Assembly (NCBI GenBank): GCA_046348365.1
Contig: JAXMEL010000007.1
Location: 1-64,000, forward strand
Reading direction: 5' to 3'
DNA: 64,000 bases
Source: JAEUPI01 sp046348365
GTDB lineage: Bacteria; Pseudomonadota; Gammaproteobacteria; Burkholderiales; Burkholderiaceae_C
The notes beneath the pieces are model-generated. The model was given only the letters and a program-made list of their open reading frames with translations, did no database searches and was not told where the DNA came from. Shown here in pieces: positions 36,649-44,809 of this stretch. Position 1 is the stretch's first letter, and the number at the start of each line of letters is the position of its first letter. Both the position numbers and the translations under genes were made by a program.

Positions 36649-37875
36649 ATGTCTGCACTGACCCAAACCTCCACCGCCTGGCGCAACGATGCCCCGACCA
36701 TCGGCGCGGTGAGTCTGGCGCACGGCCTGTCGCACTTCGCGCAGCTGCTGGTGCCGCCGCTGTTCCCGTGGATCGGCCCGGCCATGGGGCTCAGCTACGT
36801 GCAGCTCGGCACGCTGCTGACGGCGTACTACATCGTCTCCTGCACGGCGCAGACGCTCGCCGGCTTCGTCGTCGACCGCTTCGGCGCGCGGCGCGTGCTC
36901 TTCGGCGGCCTGGCCTGCCTGGTGCTGGCGATGGCGGGCCTGGCGCTCGCCGGCAGCTACCCGATGATGATGGCGTGCATGGTGCTGGCCGGGCTCGGCA
37001 ACAGCGTGTTCCATCCGGTGGACTTCTCGATCCTCAACCATCGCGTCAACGCCGCGCGGCTCGGCCATGCCTATGCCGCGCACGGCATCTCGGGCAACCT
37101 GGGCTGGGCGCTGGCGCCGCTGTTCGTCGTGGCGCTGACGCAGGCCACCGGCTCGTGGCGGGGCGCCTTGCTCGCCTCTGCCGCGTTGATCGCCGCGGTG
37201 CTGATCGTGCTCGCGCTGGTGCGCACGCACCTGCAGGTTGCGGCGGCGCCGGCGGGCGCGCCCGGTGCGGCGGCAGCCAGCGGCCTGGGCTTTCTGCGGC
37301 TGGCTGCGGTGTGGATGTGTTTCGCGTTCTTCCTCTTCAACGCGCTCGCGCTCGGCGGCGTGCAGAGCTTCGCGCCGGCCGCCGCGGCGGCGCTGCACGG
37401 GCTGCAGGTGCAGCAGATGGCGCTGTGCCTGTCGGCGTACATGCTGGCGTCGGCGGCCGGCATGGTGGTGGGCGGGCACCTGGTGCGCGACCAGCAACGC
37501 AGCGCCACGGTGGCCGGCTGGGGCTTCGGCTGCGCGGCCGCGGTGGCGCTGGTGATCGGTCTCGGGCAATGGCCTGCGTGGGCGGTGCCGGGTCTGTTCG
37601 GCGCCATGGGCCTCAGCTCGGGCATCGCGGGGCCGTCGCGCGACCTGCTGGTCAAGCGCGCCACGCCCGAGGGCGCGACCGGGCGCGTCTACGGCGTCGT
37701 CTATTCCGGGCTCGACGTGGGCATGGCCATCGGGGCGCCGATCTTCGGTGCGCTGATGGACGCGCAGCAATTTCGCGCCGTGTGGGTGGCGATCGCGATC
37801 GCGCTGCTGTGCATGGTGGCCAGCGGCTTCGACGTGCGGCGCCGCGGGCGGTCGGCGCTGGCGCCGGCGCACTGA
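36649..37875 (+). CDS. MFS transporter of the fosmidomycin-resistance (Fsr) type
   Basis: 408-residue, about 12 membrane segments. It opens with SLAHGLSHFAQLLVPPLFP and carries the MFS loop motif FVVDRFGARRVLFGG between helices 2 and 3, then NSVFHPVDFSILNHRV and AYAAHGISGNLGWALAP, which are typical of the Fsr branch. Probably an exporter of small anions or drugs; the substrate cannot be inferred. An ATG at 36604 in the same frame is an alternative start (15 residues longer); neither has a clear ribosome binding site. It is followed at 8 bp by the thioredoxin-like gene. Confidence 0.87.
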   Translation: MSALTQTSTAWRNDAPTIGAVSLAHGLSHFAQLLVPPLFPWIGPAMGLSYVQLGTLLTAYYIVSCTAQTLAGFVVDRFGARRVLFGGLACLVLAMAGLALAGSYPMMMACMVLAGLGNSVFHPVDFSILNHRVNAARLGHAYAAHGISGNLGWALAPLFVVALTQATGSWRGALLASAALIAAVLIVLALVRTHLQVAAAPAGAPGAAAASGLGFLRLAAVWMCFAFFLFNALALGGVQSFAPAAAAALHGLQVQQMALCLSAYMLASAAGMVVGGHLVRDQQRSATVAGWGFGCAAAVALVIGLGQWPAWAVPGLFGAMGLSSGIAGPSRDLLVKRATPEGATGRVYGVVYSGLDVGMAIGAPIFGALMDAQQFRAVWVAIAIALLCMVASGFDVRRRGRSALAPAH

Positions 37876-37883
37876 GGCCGGCG

Positions 37884-38204
37884 ATGGACTGGAGCGACGA
37901 CCCGCCGAGCCGCGAGCAGCTCGACGCCACCGCCGGCGCGATGCTGGTGGAGTTCGGCACTGCGTGGTGCGGCCACTGCCGCGCGGCGCAGCCGCACATC
38001 GATGCCGTGCTCGCCGAGCATCCGCAGCTGCGCTACCTGAAAGTCACCGACGGCCCCGGCCGCCGCCTCGGACGCAGCTACGGCGTCAAGCTGTGGCCGA
38101 CGCTGGTGTTCCTGCGCGACGGCCGCGAGGTGGCGCGCGAGGTGCGGCCGCGCGACGCCGCACCGATCCGGCAGGGCGCGCTGCAGGCGCTGGCTCAGAG
38201 CTGA
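37884..38204 (+). CDS. Thioredoxin family protein (CGHC active site)
   Basis: 106-residue single-domain protein with EFGTAWCGHCRAAQPH: the redox pair is CGHC rather than the CGPC of standard thioredoxin. The cis-Pro is in GVKLWPTLVFLRDGRE. No signal peptide, so it is cytosolic. CGHC is the disulfide-isomerase type sequence and implies a less reducing potential than CGPC. It follows the MFS gene by 8 bp and is probably in the same transcript. Confidence 0.9.
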   Translation: MDWSDDPPSREQLDATAGAMLVEFGTAWCGHCRAAQPHIDAVLAEHPQLRYLKVTDGPGRRLGRSYGVKLWPTLVFLRDGREVAREVRPRDAAPIRQGALQALAQS

Positions 38205-38281
38205 GTCAAGCGCGTCGCGGCGGGCCCTCCGGATAATGCCGGGGGTCGTCCCCCCACGTCCGAGCCCAGGAGTTCGTCGTC

Positions 38282-39991
38282 ATGTCGTCGCGCATCGCCG
38301 GTCACGCCCTCGTCGAAGCCCTCGTGGCCCAGGGCATCGACACCTGCTTCGGCGTGCCGGGCGAGAGCTATCTCGCGGTGCTCGACGGCTTTCACGAGCA
38401 CCGCGATCGCATGCGCTTCATCGTCTGCCGGCAGGAAGGCGGCGCCGCCTTCATGGCCGAGGCCCAAGGCAAGCTCAGCGGCCGGCCCGGCGTGTGCTTC
38501 GTGACGCGCGGCCCCGGCGCCAGCAACGCGGCGGTGGGCCTGCACACCGCGCTGCAGGACTCGACGCCGATGGTGCTCTTCATCGGCCAGGTGGCGAGCG
38601 ACCAGCGCGACCGCGAGGCCTTCCAGGAGGTCGACTACCGCCAGATGTTCGGGCCCGGCACGCTGGGCATGGCCAAGTGGGCGGCGCAGATCGACAGCGC
38701 CGATCGCCTGCCCGAGTACGTGGCGCGTGCGTTCCACACCGCCATGCAGGGCCGGCCGGGGCCGGTGGTGCTGGCGCTGCCCGAAGACATGCTCGCCACG
38801 CCCACCAGCGCTGCCGTGCTGCCGAAAGTTGCCCCAGCGGCCGCCTGGCCCGCACCCGAGGCGCTGGCGGGTCTGCGGCCGCTGCTGCTGGCCGCGCGCA
38901 AGCCGCTGGTCATCGCCGGCGGCAGCGGCTGGGACGCCGAGGCCTGCGCCGCGCTGCAGCGCTTCGCCGAGAACTGGCAGCTGCCGGTAGCCTGCGGCTT
39001 CCGCTTCCAGGACACCTTCGACAACCGCCACCCGCTCTATGCCGGCGACGTGGGCATCGGCATCGCGCCGAAACTCGCGGCGCGCGTGCGCGAAGCCGAC
39101 CTGATCATCGCGCTCGGCATTCGCCTCGGCGAGATGACCACCGGCGGCTACACGCTGCTCGCGGTGCCGCGCCCGGCGCAGAAGCTGGTGCACGTGCACG
39201 CCGGGGCCGAGGAACTGGGCCGCGTCTATCACGCCGACCTGCTGCTGCAGGCCTCGATGTCGCTCGCCGCGAAGGCCCTCGAGACGCTGGCTGCGCCTGC
39301 CGAGCTGCCGTGGCGTGCGTGGACCGAGTCGGCGCAGGCCGACTACCGCGCGAACCTGGTGCCGACGCCGGTGTCGCCGCTCGACATGGCCGAGGCGATG
39401 AAGACCGTGCAACGCCTGGTGCCCGAGAACACCGTCTACACCAACGGCGCCGGCAACTTCAGCGGCTGGCTGCACCGCTACGTGCAGTACCCGGGCCTGC
39501 AGCAGCATGGCCGCACGCAGCTCGCGCCGACCTCGGGCGCGATGGGCTACGGCTTGCCGGCCGCGGTGGCGGCGTCGATCCTGCAGCCCGATCGCACGGT
39601 GATCAACGTGGCCGGCGACGGCGACTTCCTGATGACCGGCCAGGAGCTGGCCACCGCCACGGCCTACGGCGCGGGGCGGGGCAAGGGCGCCCTGGTGTCG
39701 ATCGTGGTCGACAACGGCAGCTACGGCACGATCCGCATGCACCAGGAGCGCGAATTCCCGGCGCGCGTGAGCGGCAGTGCGCTGTCCAACCCCGATTTCG
39801 TGCAGTACGCGCAAGCCTTCGGCTGGCGCGGCGCGCGGGTCGAGCGCACGGCGCAGTTCGAACCGGCGCTGCGCGAGGCGCTGGCCGCGGGCACGCCGAC
39901 GCTGCTGCACCTGAAGCTCGACACCGACGTGATCACCACGCGCACCAGCCTCGCGGCGATTCGCCACGCCGCGCAGCAGAAGAAGACCTGA
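38282..39991 (+). CDS. Thiamine pyrophosphate enzyme, acetolactate synthase-like
   Basis: 569-residue TPP enzyme with three domains: Pyr domain with catalytic Glu in VCRQEGGAAFMAEAQGK, central domain (LLAARKPLVIAGGSGWD), and PP domain with GDGDFLMTGQELATA...VDNGSYG, the Mg/TPP motif. It resembles IlvB-like large subunits that lack an adjacent regulatory subunit (no ilvH follows). Substrate could be a 2-oxo acid; acetolactate synthesis, glyoxylate carboligation and benzoylformate-type decarboxylation are all possible. It sits alone before tRNA-Pro. Confidence 0.88.
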   Translation: MSSRIAGHALVEALVAQGIDTCFGVPGESYLAVLDGFHEHRDRMRFIVCRQEGGAAFMAEAQGKLSGRPGVCFVTRGPGASNAAVGLHTALQDSTPMVLFIGQVASDQRDREAFQEVDYRQMFGPGTLGMAKWAAQIDSADRLPEYVARAFHTAMQGRPGPVVLALPEDMLATPTSAAVLPKVAPAAAWPAPEALAGLRPLLLAARKPLVIAGGSGWDAEACAALQRFAENWQLPVACGFRFQDTFDNRHPLYAGDVGIGIAPKLAARVREADLIIALGIRLGEMTTGGYTLLAVPRPAQKLVHVHAGAEELGRVYHADLLLQASMSLAAKALETLAAPAELPWRAWTESAQADYRANLVPTPVSPLDMAEAMKTVQRLVPENTVYTNGAGNFSGWLHRYVQYPGLQQHGRTQLAPTSGAMGYGLPAAVAASILQPDRTVINVAGDGDFLMTGQELATATAYGAGRGKGALVSIVVDNGSYGTIRMHQEREFPARVSGSALSNPDFVQYAQAFGWRGARVERTAQFEPALREALAAGTPTLLHLKLDTDVITTRTSLAAIRHAAQQKKT

Positions 39992-40036
39992 TCGACCGGC
40001 TGCAAAGAAGAGCGCGCCGGTAGAATCGGCGCCCAT

Positions 40037-40113
40037 CGGGGTGTAGCGCAGCCTGGTAGCGCAACTGCTTTGGGAGCAGTGGGTCGGACGTTCGAATCGT
40101 CTCACCCCGACCA
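40037..40113 (+). tRNA. tRNA-Pro (anticodon TGG)
   Basis: 77 nt including an encoded CCA. Acceptor stem CGGGGTG pairs with CACCCCG; the D arm contains AGCCTGGTAGC; the anticodon stem ACTGC/GCAGT encloses the loop TTTGGGA with anticodon TGG at 40071-40073; the T arm contains GTTCGAATC. The discriminator base is A. It lies between the TPP enzyme and a LysR gene, with no integrase or attachment-site duplication visible beside it. Confidence 0.98.
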
Positions 40114-40140
40114 ATCCTCTTTCGTGGCGGCCTCCCGGCC

Positions 40141-41097
40141 ATGAACCTCAAGCACCTCGAATCGTTCGTGCGGGTGGCCGAGCTGGGCAGCTTCAGCAAG
40201 GCCGCGCGGCTGATGGATCTGGCCCAGCCCGCGCTGAGCCGCCAGGTGCGGCAGCTCGAAACCGAGCTGCGCGAGACGCTGCTGCTGCGCAACGGCCGCG
40301 GCGTGTCGCTCACCGCCGCCGGCAAGCGCCTGTTCGACCACGGCGTGCAGATCCTGCAGCGCGTGGCGCTGGCGCGCGAAGACCTCGGCGCACAGCGCGA
40401 CGCCGCGGTCGGCCATGTGACGATCGGCATGCCGCCCAGCATCGGGCGGCAGCTCACGCTGCCGCTGATCGAGGCGTTTCGCGAGCGGCTGCCGAAGGCG
40501 CGGCTGACGATCGTCGAGGGCCTGAGCGCGCACATCGTCGAATGGATCGCCAGCGGCCGCGCCGACATCGGGCTGCTCTACAGCCCTGACGCGCAGCCGG
40601 CGCTGGAGATCACGCCGCTGCTGAGCGAGCGGCTGTGCCTGGTGCAGGCGGTGGCCCAGCGCCGGCGGCCGAGCCGGCAGAGCGTGGCGTTGAAGGAGCT
40701 GCCGAACTACCCGCTGATCCTGCCCGAGCGCCACCAGGCCATCCGCCGGCTGCTCGAAACGCAGGCGGTGCGCTCGGGCGTGAAGCTGCACATCGCGTGG
40801 GAGGTGTCGAGCATTCCGGCGATCATCGACCTGGTGTGCGCCGGTACCGGCTGCGCGGTGCTGAACGCCAGCGCCGTGGCGGCATCCGGGCGCCAGCGTG
40901 AGTTGACCGTGCGGCCGATCGTCGAGCCGGAGCTGGTCAGCGTGCTGTGCCTGGCGCAGTCGGCCACCAAGCCGGCCACGCCGCTGATCCGCCAGTCGGC
41001 AGCGCTGCTCACCGAGCTGCTGCAGCGCCGGCCCGCCGAGAAGAAGGCCGCCCGCGCCACGCGTCGCGCTGCCACGAAGCCTGCCACAAAGCGATAG
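40141..41097 (+). CDS. LysR-type regulator of the protocatechuate cluster
   Basis: 318-residue LysR-type transcriptional regulator. The winged-helix DNA-binding part is residues 1-60 (LKHLESFVRVAELGSFSKAARLMDLAQ, quoted in part: FVRVAELGSFSKAARLM), followed by PALSRQVRQLE. The effector domain spans ~90-295 (HVTIGMPPSIGRQL). The last ~25 residues are Lys/Ala/Arg-rich. It lies directly upstream of ligJ, same strand, and a T-N11-A dyad lies in the 112-bp gap, so it probably controls the lig operon in response to a pathway intermediate; the effector is inferred, not shown. Confidence 0.9.
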   Translation: MNLKHLESFVRVAELGSFSKAARLMDLAQPALSRQVRQLETELRETLLLRNGRGVSLTAAGKRLFDHGVQILQRVALAREDLGAQRDAAVGHVTIGMPPSIGRQLTLPLIEAFRERLPKARLTIVEGLSAHIVEWIASGRADIGLLYSPDAQPALEITPLLSERLCLVQAVAQRRRPSRQSVALKELPNYPLILPERHQAIRRLLETQAVRSGVKLHIAWEVSSIPAIIDLVCAGTGCAVLNASAVAASGRQRELTVRPIVEPELVSVLCLAQSATKPATPLIRQSAALLTELLQRRPAEKKAARATRRAATKPATKR

Positions 41098-41112
41098 CTC
41101 CCGCGCTCTCGC

Positions 41113-41127
41113 ATGCCGGAACGGCAT
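41113..41127. promoter_or_regulatory. Candidate LysR operator upstream of ligJ
   Basis: A perfect dyad ATGCCG-GAA-CGGCAT lies 83 bases upstream of the ligJ ATG. It contains the LysR-box form T-N11-A (T41114 to A41126). Its place between the LysR gene and the operon fits a regulator binding site; there is no T-tract, so a terminator role is less likely. Confidence 0.55.
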
Positions 41128-41209
41128 AGCAGCTAGTAGGGCATCGGCCTTGGCGTAGCAGCGGCGGGCTGCGCACAATGTGCGCCTCCCAGCGAGCCAG
41201 GCGCGCGCC

Positions 41210-42238
41210 ATGATCATCGACTGCCACGGCCACTACACCACGGCGCCCAAGGCGCTGGAGAACTGGCGCAACCAGCAGATCGCCGGCATCACCGACCCGG
41301 CTGCCAGGCCGAAGCCGTCGGACCTGCGCATCTCCGACGACGAGCTGCGCGAGAGCATCGAGAGCAACCAGCTCAAGCTGATGAAGCAGCGCGGCTCCGA
41401 CCTCACGATCTTCTCCCCGCGCGCCAGCTTCATGGCGCATCACATCGGCGACTTCGAGGTGTCGAGCACTTGGGCGGCGATCTGCAACGAGCTGTGCTTC
41501 CGCGTGTCGCGGCTGTTCCCGGATCACTTCGTTCCGGCCGCGATGCTGCCGCAGAGCCCCGGCGTCGACCCCAGGACCTGCATCCCCGAGCTGGTGAAGT
41601 GCGTCGAGCAGTACGGCAACGTCGGCATCAACCTGAACCCCGACCCGTCGGGCGGCCACTGGACGAGCCCGCCGCTGACCGACCGCCACTGGTACCCGAT
41701 CTACGAGAAGATGGTCGAGTACGACATCCCGGCGATGATCCACGTGAGCACGAGCTGCAACGCGTGCTTCCACACCACCGGCGCGCACTACATCAACGCC
41801 GACACCACCGCGGTGATGCAGCTGATCCAGGGCGACCTGTTCAAGGACTTCCCGACGCTGCGCTTCATCATTCCGCACGGCGGCGGCGCGGCACCGTACC
41901 ACTGGGGCCGCTACCGCGGGCTGGCGCAGGAGCTGAAGAAGCCGCTGCTGGCCGACCACTTGCTGAACAACATCTACTTCGACACCTGCGTCTACCACCA
42001 GCCGGGCATCGACCTGCTGACGCGCGTGATCCCGCTGAAGAACGTGCTCTTCGCCAGCGAGATGATCGGCGCCGTGCGCGGCATCGACCCCGAGACCGGA
42101 TTCAACTACGACGACACCAAGCGCTATATCGAGGCCGCCAGGCTCACGGCCGATGAGCGCCACATGATCTACGAAGGCAATGCGCGCCGCGTCTTCCCGC
42201 GGCTCGACGCGGCGCTGAAGAAGAAGAAGGGGACGTGA
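41210..42238 (+). CDS. ligJ: 4-oxalomesaconate hydratase
   Basis: 342-residue amidohydrolase-fold enzyme, very close to Sphingobium LigJ: MIIDCHGHYTTAPKALE, FSPRASFMAHHIGDFEVS, NLNPDPSGGHWTSPPLTD, IHVSTSCN, PHGGGAAPYHWGR and LFASEMIGAVRGIDPE. Metal ligands come from HGH near the start, and His residues in the middle. It hydrates oxalomesaconate to 4-carboxy-4-hydroxy-2-oxoadipate in the protocatechuate 4,5-cleavage pathway. First gene of the lig operon; the next start follows 1 bp after its stop. Confidence 0.95.
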   Translation: MIIDCHGHYTTAPKALENWRNQQIAGITDPAARPKPSDLRISDDELRESIESNQLKLMKQRGSDLTIFSPRASFMAHHIGDFEVSSTWAAICNELCFRVSRLFPDHFVPAAMLPQSPGVDPRTCIPELVKCVEQYGNVGINLNPDPSGGHWTSPPLTDRHWYPIYEKMVEYDIPAMIHVSTSCNACFHTTGAHYINADTTAVMQLIQGDLFKDFPTLRFIIPHGGGAAPYHWGRYRGLAQELKKPLLADHLLNNIYFDTCVYHQPGIDLLTRVIPLKNVLFASEMIGAVRGIDPETGFNYDDTKRYIEAARLTADERHMIYEGNARRVFPRLDAALKKKKGT

Positions 42239-42239
42239 G

Positions 42240-42923
42240 ATGTACGAACTCGGCATCGTCAAGCGCAGCATCACGCGCGCCGACCGCCCGGCCGTCGAGC
42301 GCCTCGCCGGCTTCGGCGTGGCCACCGTGCACGAGGCGATGGGCCGCGTCGGCCTGCTGCAGCCGACCATGCGGCCGATCTACCCGGGCGCGCAGATCGC
42401 CGGCACCGCGGTGACGGTGCTGCTGCAGCCAGGCGACAACTGGATGCTGCACGTGGCGGCCGAGCAGATCCAGCCCGGTGACCTCGTGGTCGCTGCCTGC
42501 ACGGCAGAGAACACCGACGGCTTCTTCGGCGACCTGCTGGCGACCAGCTTCCGTGCGCGCGGCGCGCTGGGGCTGGTGATCGATGCCGGCGTGCGCGACG
42601 TGCGGGTGCTCACCGAGATGAAGTTCCCGGTGTGGAGCAAGGCCATCAGCGCCAAGGGCACGGTGAAGGCCACGCTCGGTTCGGTGAACATTCCGCTCGT
42701 CTGCGCCGGCGCGCTGGTGCACCCGGGCGACGCGATCGTGGCCGACGACGACGGCGTGGTCGTCGTGCCGGCGGCGATGGCCGCCAAGGTGACCGAAGCG
42801 GCCGCAGCGCGCGAGGCCAACGAGGGCGACAAGCGCGCCAAGCTCGCGTCCGGCGTGCTGGGCCTGGACATGTACAAGATGCGCGAGCCGCTGGCCAAGG
42901 CCGGGCTGCGCTACATCGACTGA
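42240..42923 (+). CDS. ligK: 4-carboxy-4-hydroxy-2-oxoadipate aldolase
   Basis: 227-residue class II aldolase of the HMG/CHA aldolase (RraA-like) family. It begins MYELGIVKRSITRAD; GVATVHEAMGRVGLLQPTM, GAQIAGTAVTVLLQPGDNWM, ATSFRARGALGLVIDAGVRDV and VWSKAISAKGT are family landmarks, with Arg and Asp of the DAGVRD metal site. It splits carboxyhydroxyoxoadipate into pyruvate and oxaloacetate, the last step of the pathway. Starts one base after ligJ. Confidence 0.95.
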   Translation: MYELGIVKRSITRADRPAVERLAGFGVATVHEAMGRVGLLQPTMRPIYPGAQIAGTAVTVLLQPGDNWMLHVAAEQIQPGDLVVAACTAENTDGFFGDLLATSFRARGALGLVIDAGVRDVRVLTEMKFPVWSKAISAKGTVKATLGSVNIPLVCAGALVHPGDAIVADDDGVVVVPAAMAAKVTEAAAAREANEGDKRAKLASGVLGLDMYKMREPLAKAGLRYID

Positions 42924-42936
42924 ATCGCGCGCCGCG

Positions 42937-43851
42937 ATGAAGATCGCCCTCATCGGCTACGGCGAGGTCGGCCGCATCCTGGCCGAAGACCTGGCGCCGC
43001 ACGACCACGCGATCGCCATCCACGATCTCCTGCTCGCCGGCGAGGCGGGCAACGCGATGCGCGAGCACGCGGCGCGCTTCGACGTCACCGCCGCGCCGTC
43101 GCACGCCGCGGCGGTGCAGGGCGCCGAGCTGGTGGTGAGCGCCGTCACGGCGAGCCAGGCCGTGCCGGTGGCCAAGGCCTGCGCGAACGCGCTCGCCAAG
43201 GGCGCGTTCTTCCTCGACTTCAACTCGGCCTCTCCCGGCGCGAAGATCCGCGCCGCCGGCATCGTGAATGCCGCCGGCGGGCGCTACGTGGAAGGCGCGG
43301 TGATGACCTCGGTGCCGCCGTATCGCATCAAGGTGCCGCTGCTGCTCGGCGGCCCCGATGCGGCGGCGCTCGAGCCGGTGTTGGGCGCCATCGGCTTCGC
43401 AGCCAGGGTGTCGAGCGCGCGGCTCGGCGTCGCCAGTGCAACCAAGATGTGCCGCAGCGTGATGATCAAGGGCCTCGAGGCGATGGTCATCGAGAGCTTC
43501 ACCACCGCGCGGCACTACGGCGTCGAGGACGCGGTGCTCGCGTCGTTGAAGGAAACCTTTCCCGCCATCGACTGGGAAAAGCAGGGCGCGTACTTCTTCC
43601 AGCGCGTGATCGAGCACGGCCGGCGCCGCAGCGAAGAGGTGCGCGAGGTGGCGCAGACGGTGCGTGAGGCCGGGCTCGAGCCGTGGAGCGCGAGCGGCAC
43701 CGCCGAGCGCCAGGCCTGGATGGCCGACCTCGCCGATGCGGGCCTGTTCGGCAGCAAGGGCACGCCGGCGTTCGCGCGCAGCGCTGACTGGCGCATCGAG
43801 GCCGATCGCATCCTCGCCCACGTGAAAACGCAGCAGAAGGCATCGGCGTGA
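42937..43851 (+). CDS. NAD(P)-dependent oxidoreductase with DUF1932 domain
   Basis: 304-residue protein with an N-terminal Rossmann fold (ALIGYGEVGRILAEDLA) of the 6-phosphogluconate dehydrogenase class and a C-terminal DUF1932 helical domain (ASATKMCRSVMIKGLEAMVIES). It shows FFLDFNSASPGAK and YVEGAVMTSVPPYRIKVPLLLGG. Proteins of this type recur in protocatechuate-4,5-cleavage clusters, but their reaction has no settled assignment. It lies between ligK and ligI, overlapping the latter's GTG, so it is part of the operon. It might act on a side substrate or a tautomer of oxalomesaconate. Confidence 0.85.
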   Translation: MKIALIGYGEVGRILAEDLAPHDHAIAIHDLLLAGEAGNAMREHAARFDVTAAPSHAAAVQGAELVVSAVTASQAVPVAKACANALAKGAFFLDFNSASPGAKIRAAGIVNAAGGRYVEGAVMTSVPPYRIKVPLLLGGPDAAALEPVLGAIGFAARVSSARLGVASATKMCRSVMIKGLEAMVIESFTTARHYGVEDAVLASLKETFPAIDWEKQGAYFFQRVIEHGRRRSEEVREVAQTVREAGLEPWSASGTAERQAWMADLADAGLFGSKGTPAFARSADWRIEADRILAHVKTQQKASA

Positions 43852-44795
43852 GCGCGCAGCCCGGCAAACCCACCAGCGGCGGATTCGACAAGACTGCCGG
43901 CTGGCTCGACTGGTACACGGGCCCGAGCAAGCCGCGCTTCGTGCTGCCGCCGGGCAGCGTGGATACGCATTGCCACGTGTTCGGCCCCGGCGCCGAGTTC
44001 CCGTATGCGCCCGAGCGCAAGTACACGCCGTGCGACGCCAGCAAGCAGCAGCTGTACGCGCTGCGCGACCACCTCGGCTTCGCGCGCAACGTGATCGTGC
44101 AGGCCACCTGCCACGGTGCCGACAACCGCGCGATGGCCGATGCCTGTCGCGCGAGCGGCGGCAAGGCGCGCGGCGTGGCCACCGTGAAGCGCAGCGTCAC
44201 CGACGCCGAGCTGCAAGCGCTGCACGACGCCGGCGTGCGCGGCGTGCGCTTCAACTTCGTCAAGCGGCTCGTCGACTTCACGCCGAAGGACGAGTTGCTG
44301 GAGATCGCCGGCCGCATCGCGCAGCTCGGCTGGCACGTGGTGATCTACTTCGAGGCGGTCGACCTGCCCGAGCTGTGGAGCTTCTTCACCGCGCTGCCGA
44401 CCACCGTGGTGGTCGACCACATGGGCCGGCCCGACGTGGCCAAGCCGATCGACGGCCCCGAGTTCAGCCTGTTCCTGAAGTTCATGCGCGAGCATGCCAA
44501 CGTGTGGAGCAAGGTCAGCTGCCCCGAGCGGCTGAGCGCCTCGGGCCCGCCGGCGCTGAACGGCGAGCGCGCGGCGTATCGCGACGTGGTGCCGTTCGCG
44601 CGCCGCGTGGTCGAGTCGTTCCCCGACCGCGTGCTGTGGGGCACCGACTGGCCGCACCCGAACCTGAAAGGCCACATGCCCGACGACGGGCTGCTGGTCG
44701 ACTTCATCCCGCACACCGCGGTCACGGCCGAGTTGCAGCGCAAGCTGCTGGTCGACAACCCGATGCGGCTGTACTGGCCCGACGAACATCGCTAG
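43848..44795 (+). CDS. ligI: 2-pyrone-4,6-dicarboxylate hydrolase
   Basis: 315-residue amidohydrolase that opens 2-pyrone-4,6-dicarboxylate to 4-oxalomesaconate. N-terminal SVDTHCHVFGPGAEFPYAPERKY, VDHMGRPD and C-terminal VLWGTDWPHPNLKGHMPDD match LigI, a metal-independent member of the superfamily. The start is GTG at 43848 inside the previous stop. It acts directly after LigC in the pathway. Confidence 0.95.
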   Translation: MSAQPGKPTSGGFDKTAGWLDWYTGPSKPRFVLPPGSVDTHCHVFGPGAEFPYAPERKYTPCDASKQQLYALRDHLGFARNVIVQATCHGADNRAMADACRASGGKARGVATVKRSVTDAELQALHDAGVRGVRFNFVKRLVDFTPKDELLEIAGRIAQLGWHVVIYFEAVDLPELWSFFTALPTTVVVDHMGRPDVAKPIDGPEFSLFLKFMREHANVWSKVSCPERLSASGPPALNGERAAYRDVVPFARRVVESFPDRVLWGTDWPHPNLKGHMPDDGLLVDFIPHTAVTAELQRKLLVDNPMRLYWPDEHR

Positions 44796-44809
44796 AGGAG
44801 ACACGCACC

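Noticed and set aside
40037..40113. Integration hotspot at tRNA-Pro
   Set aside because: No integrase gene, no repeated 3' tRNA segment and no change in composition were seen within several kilobases.
38195..40114. 639-codon open frame antisense to the TPP enzyme and tRNA-Pro
   Set aside because: It covers a tRNA and a well-conserved enzyme in reverse and has no recognisable domain.
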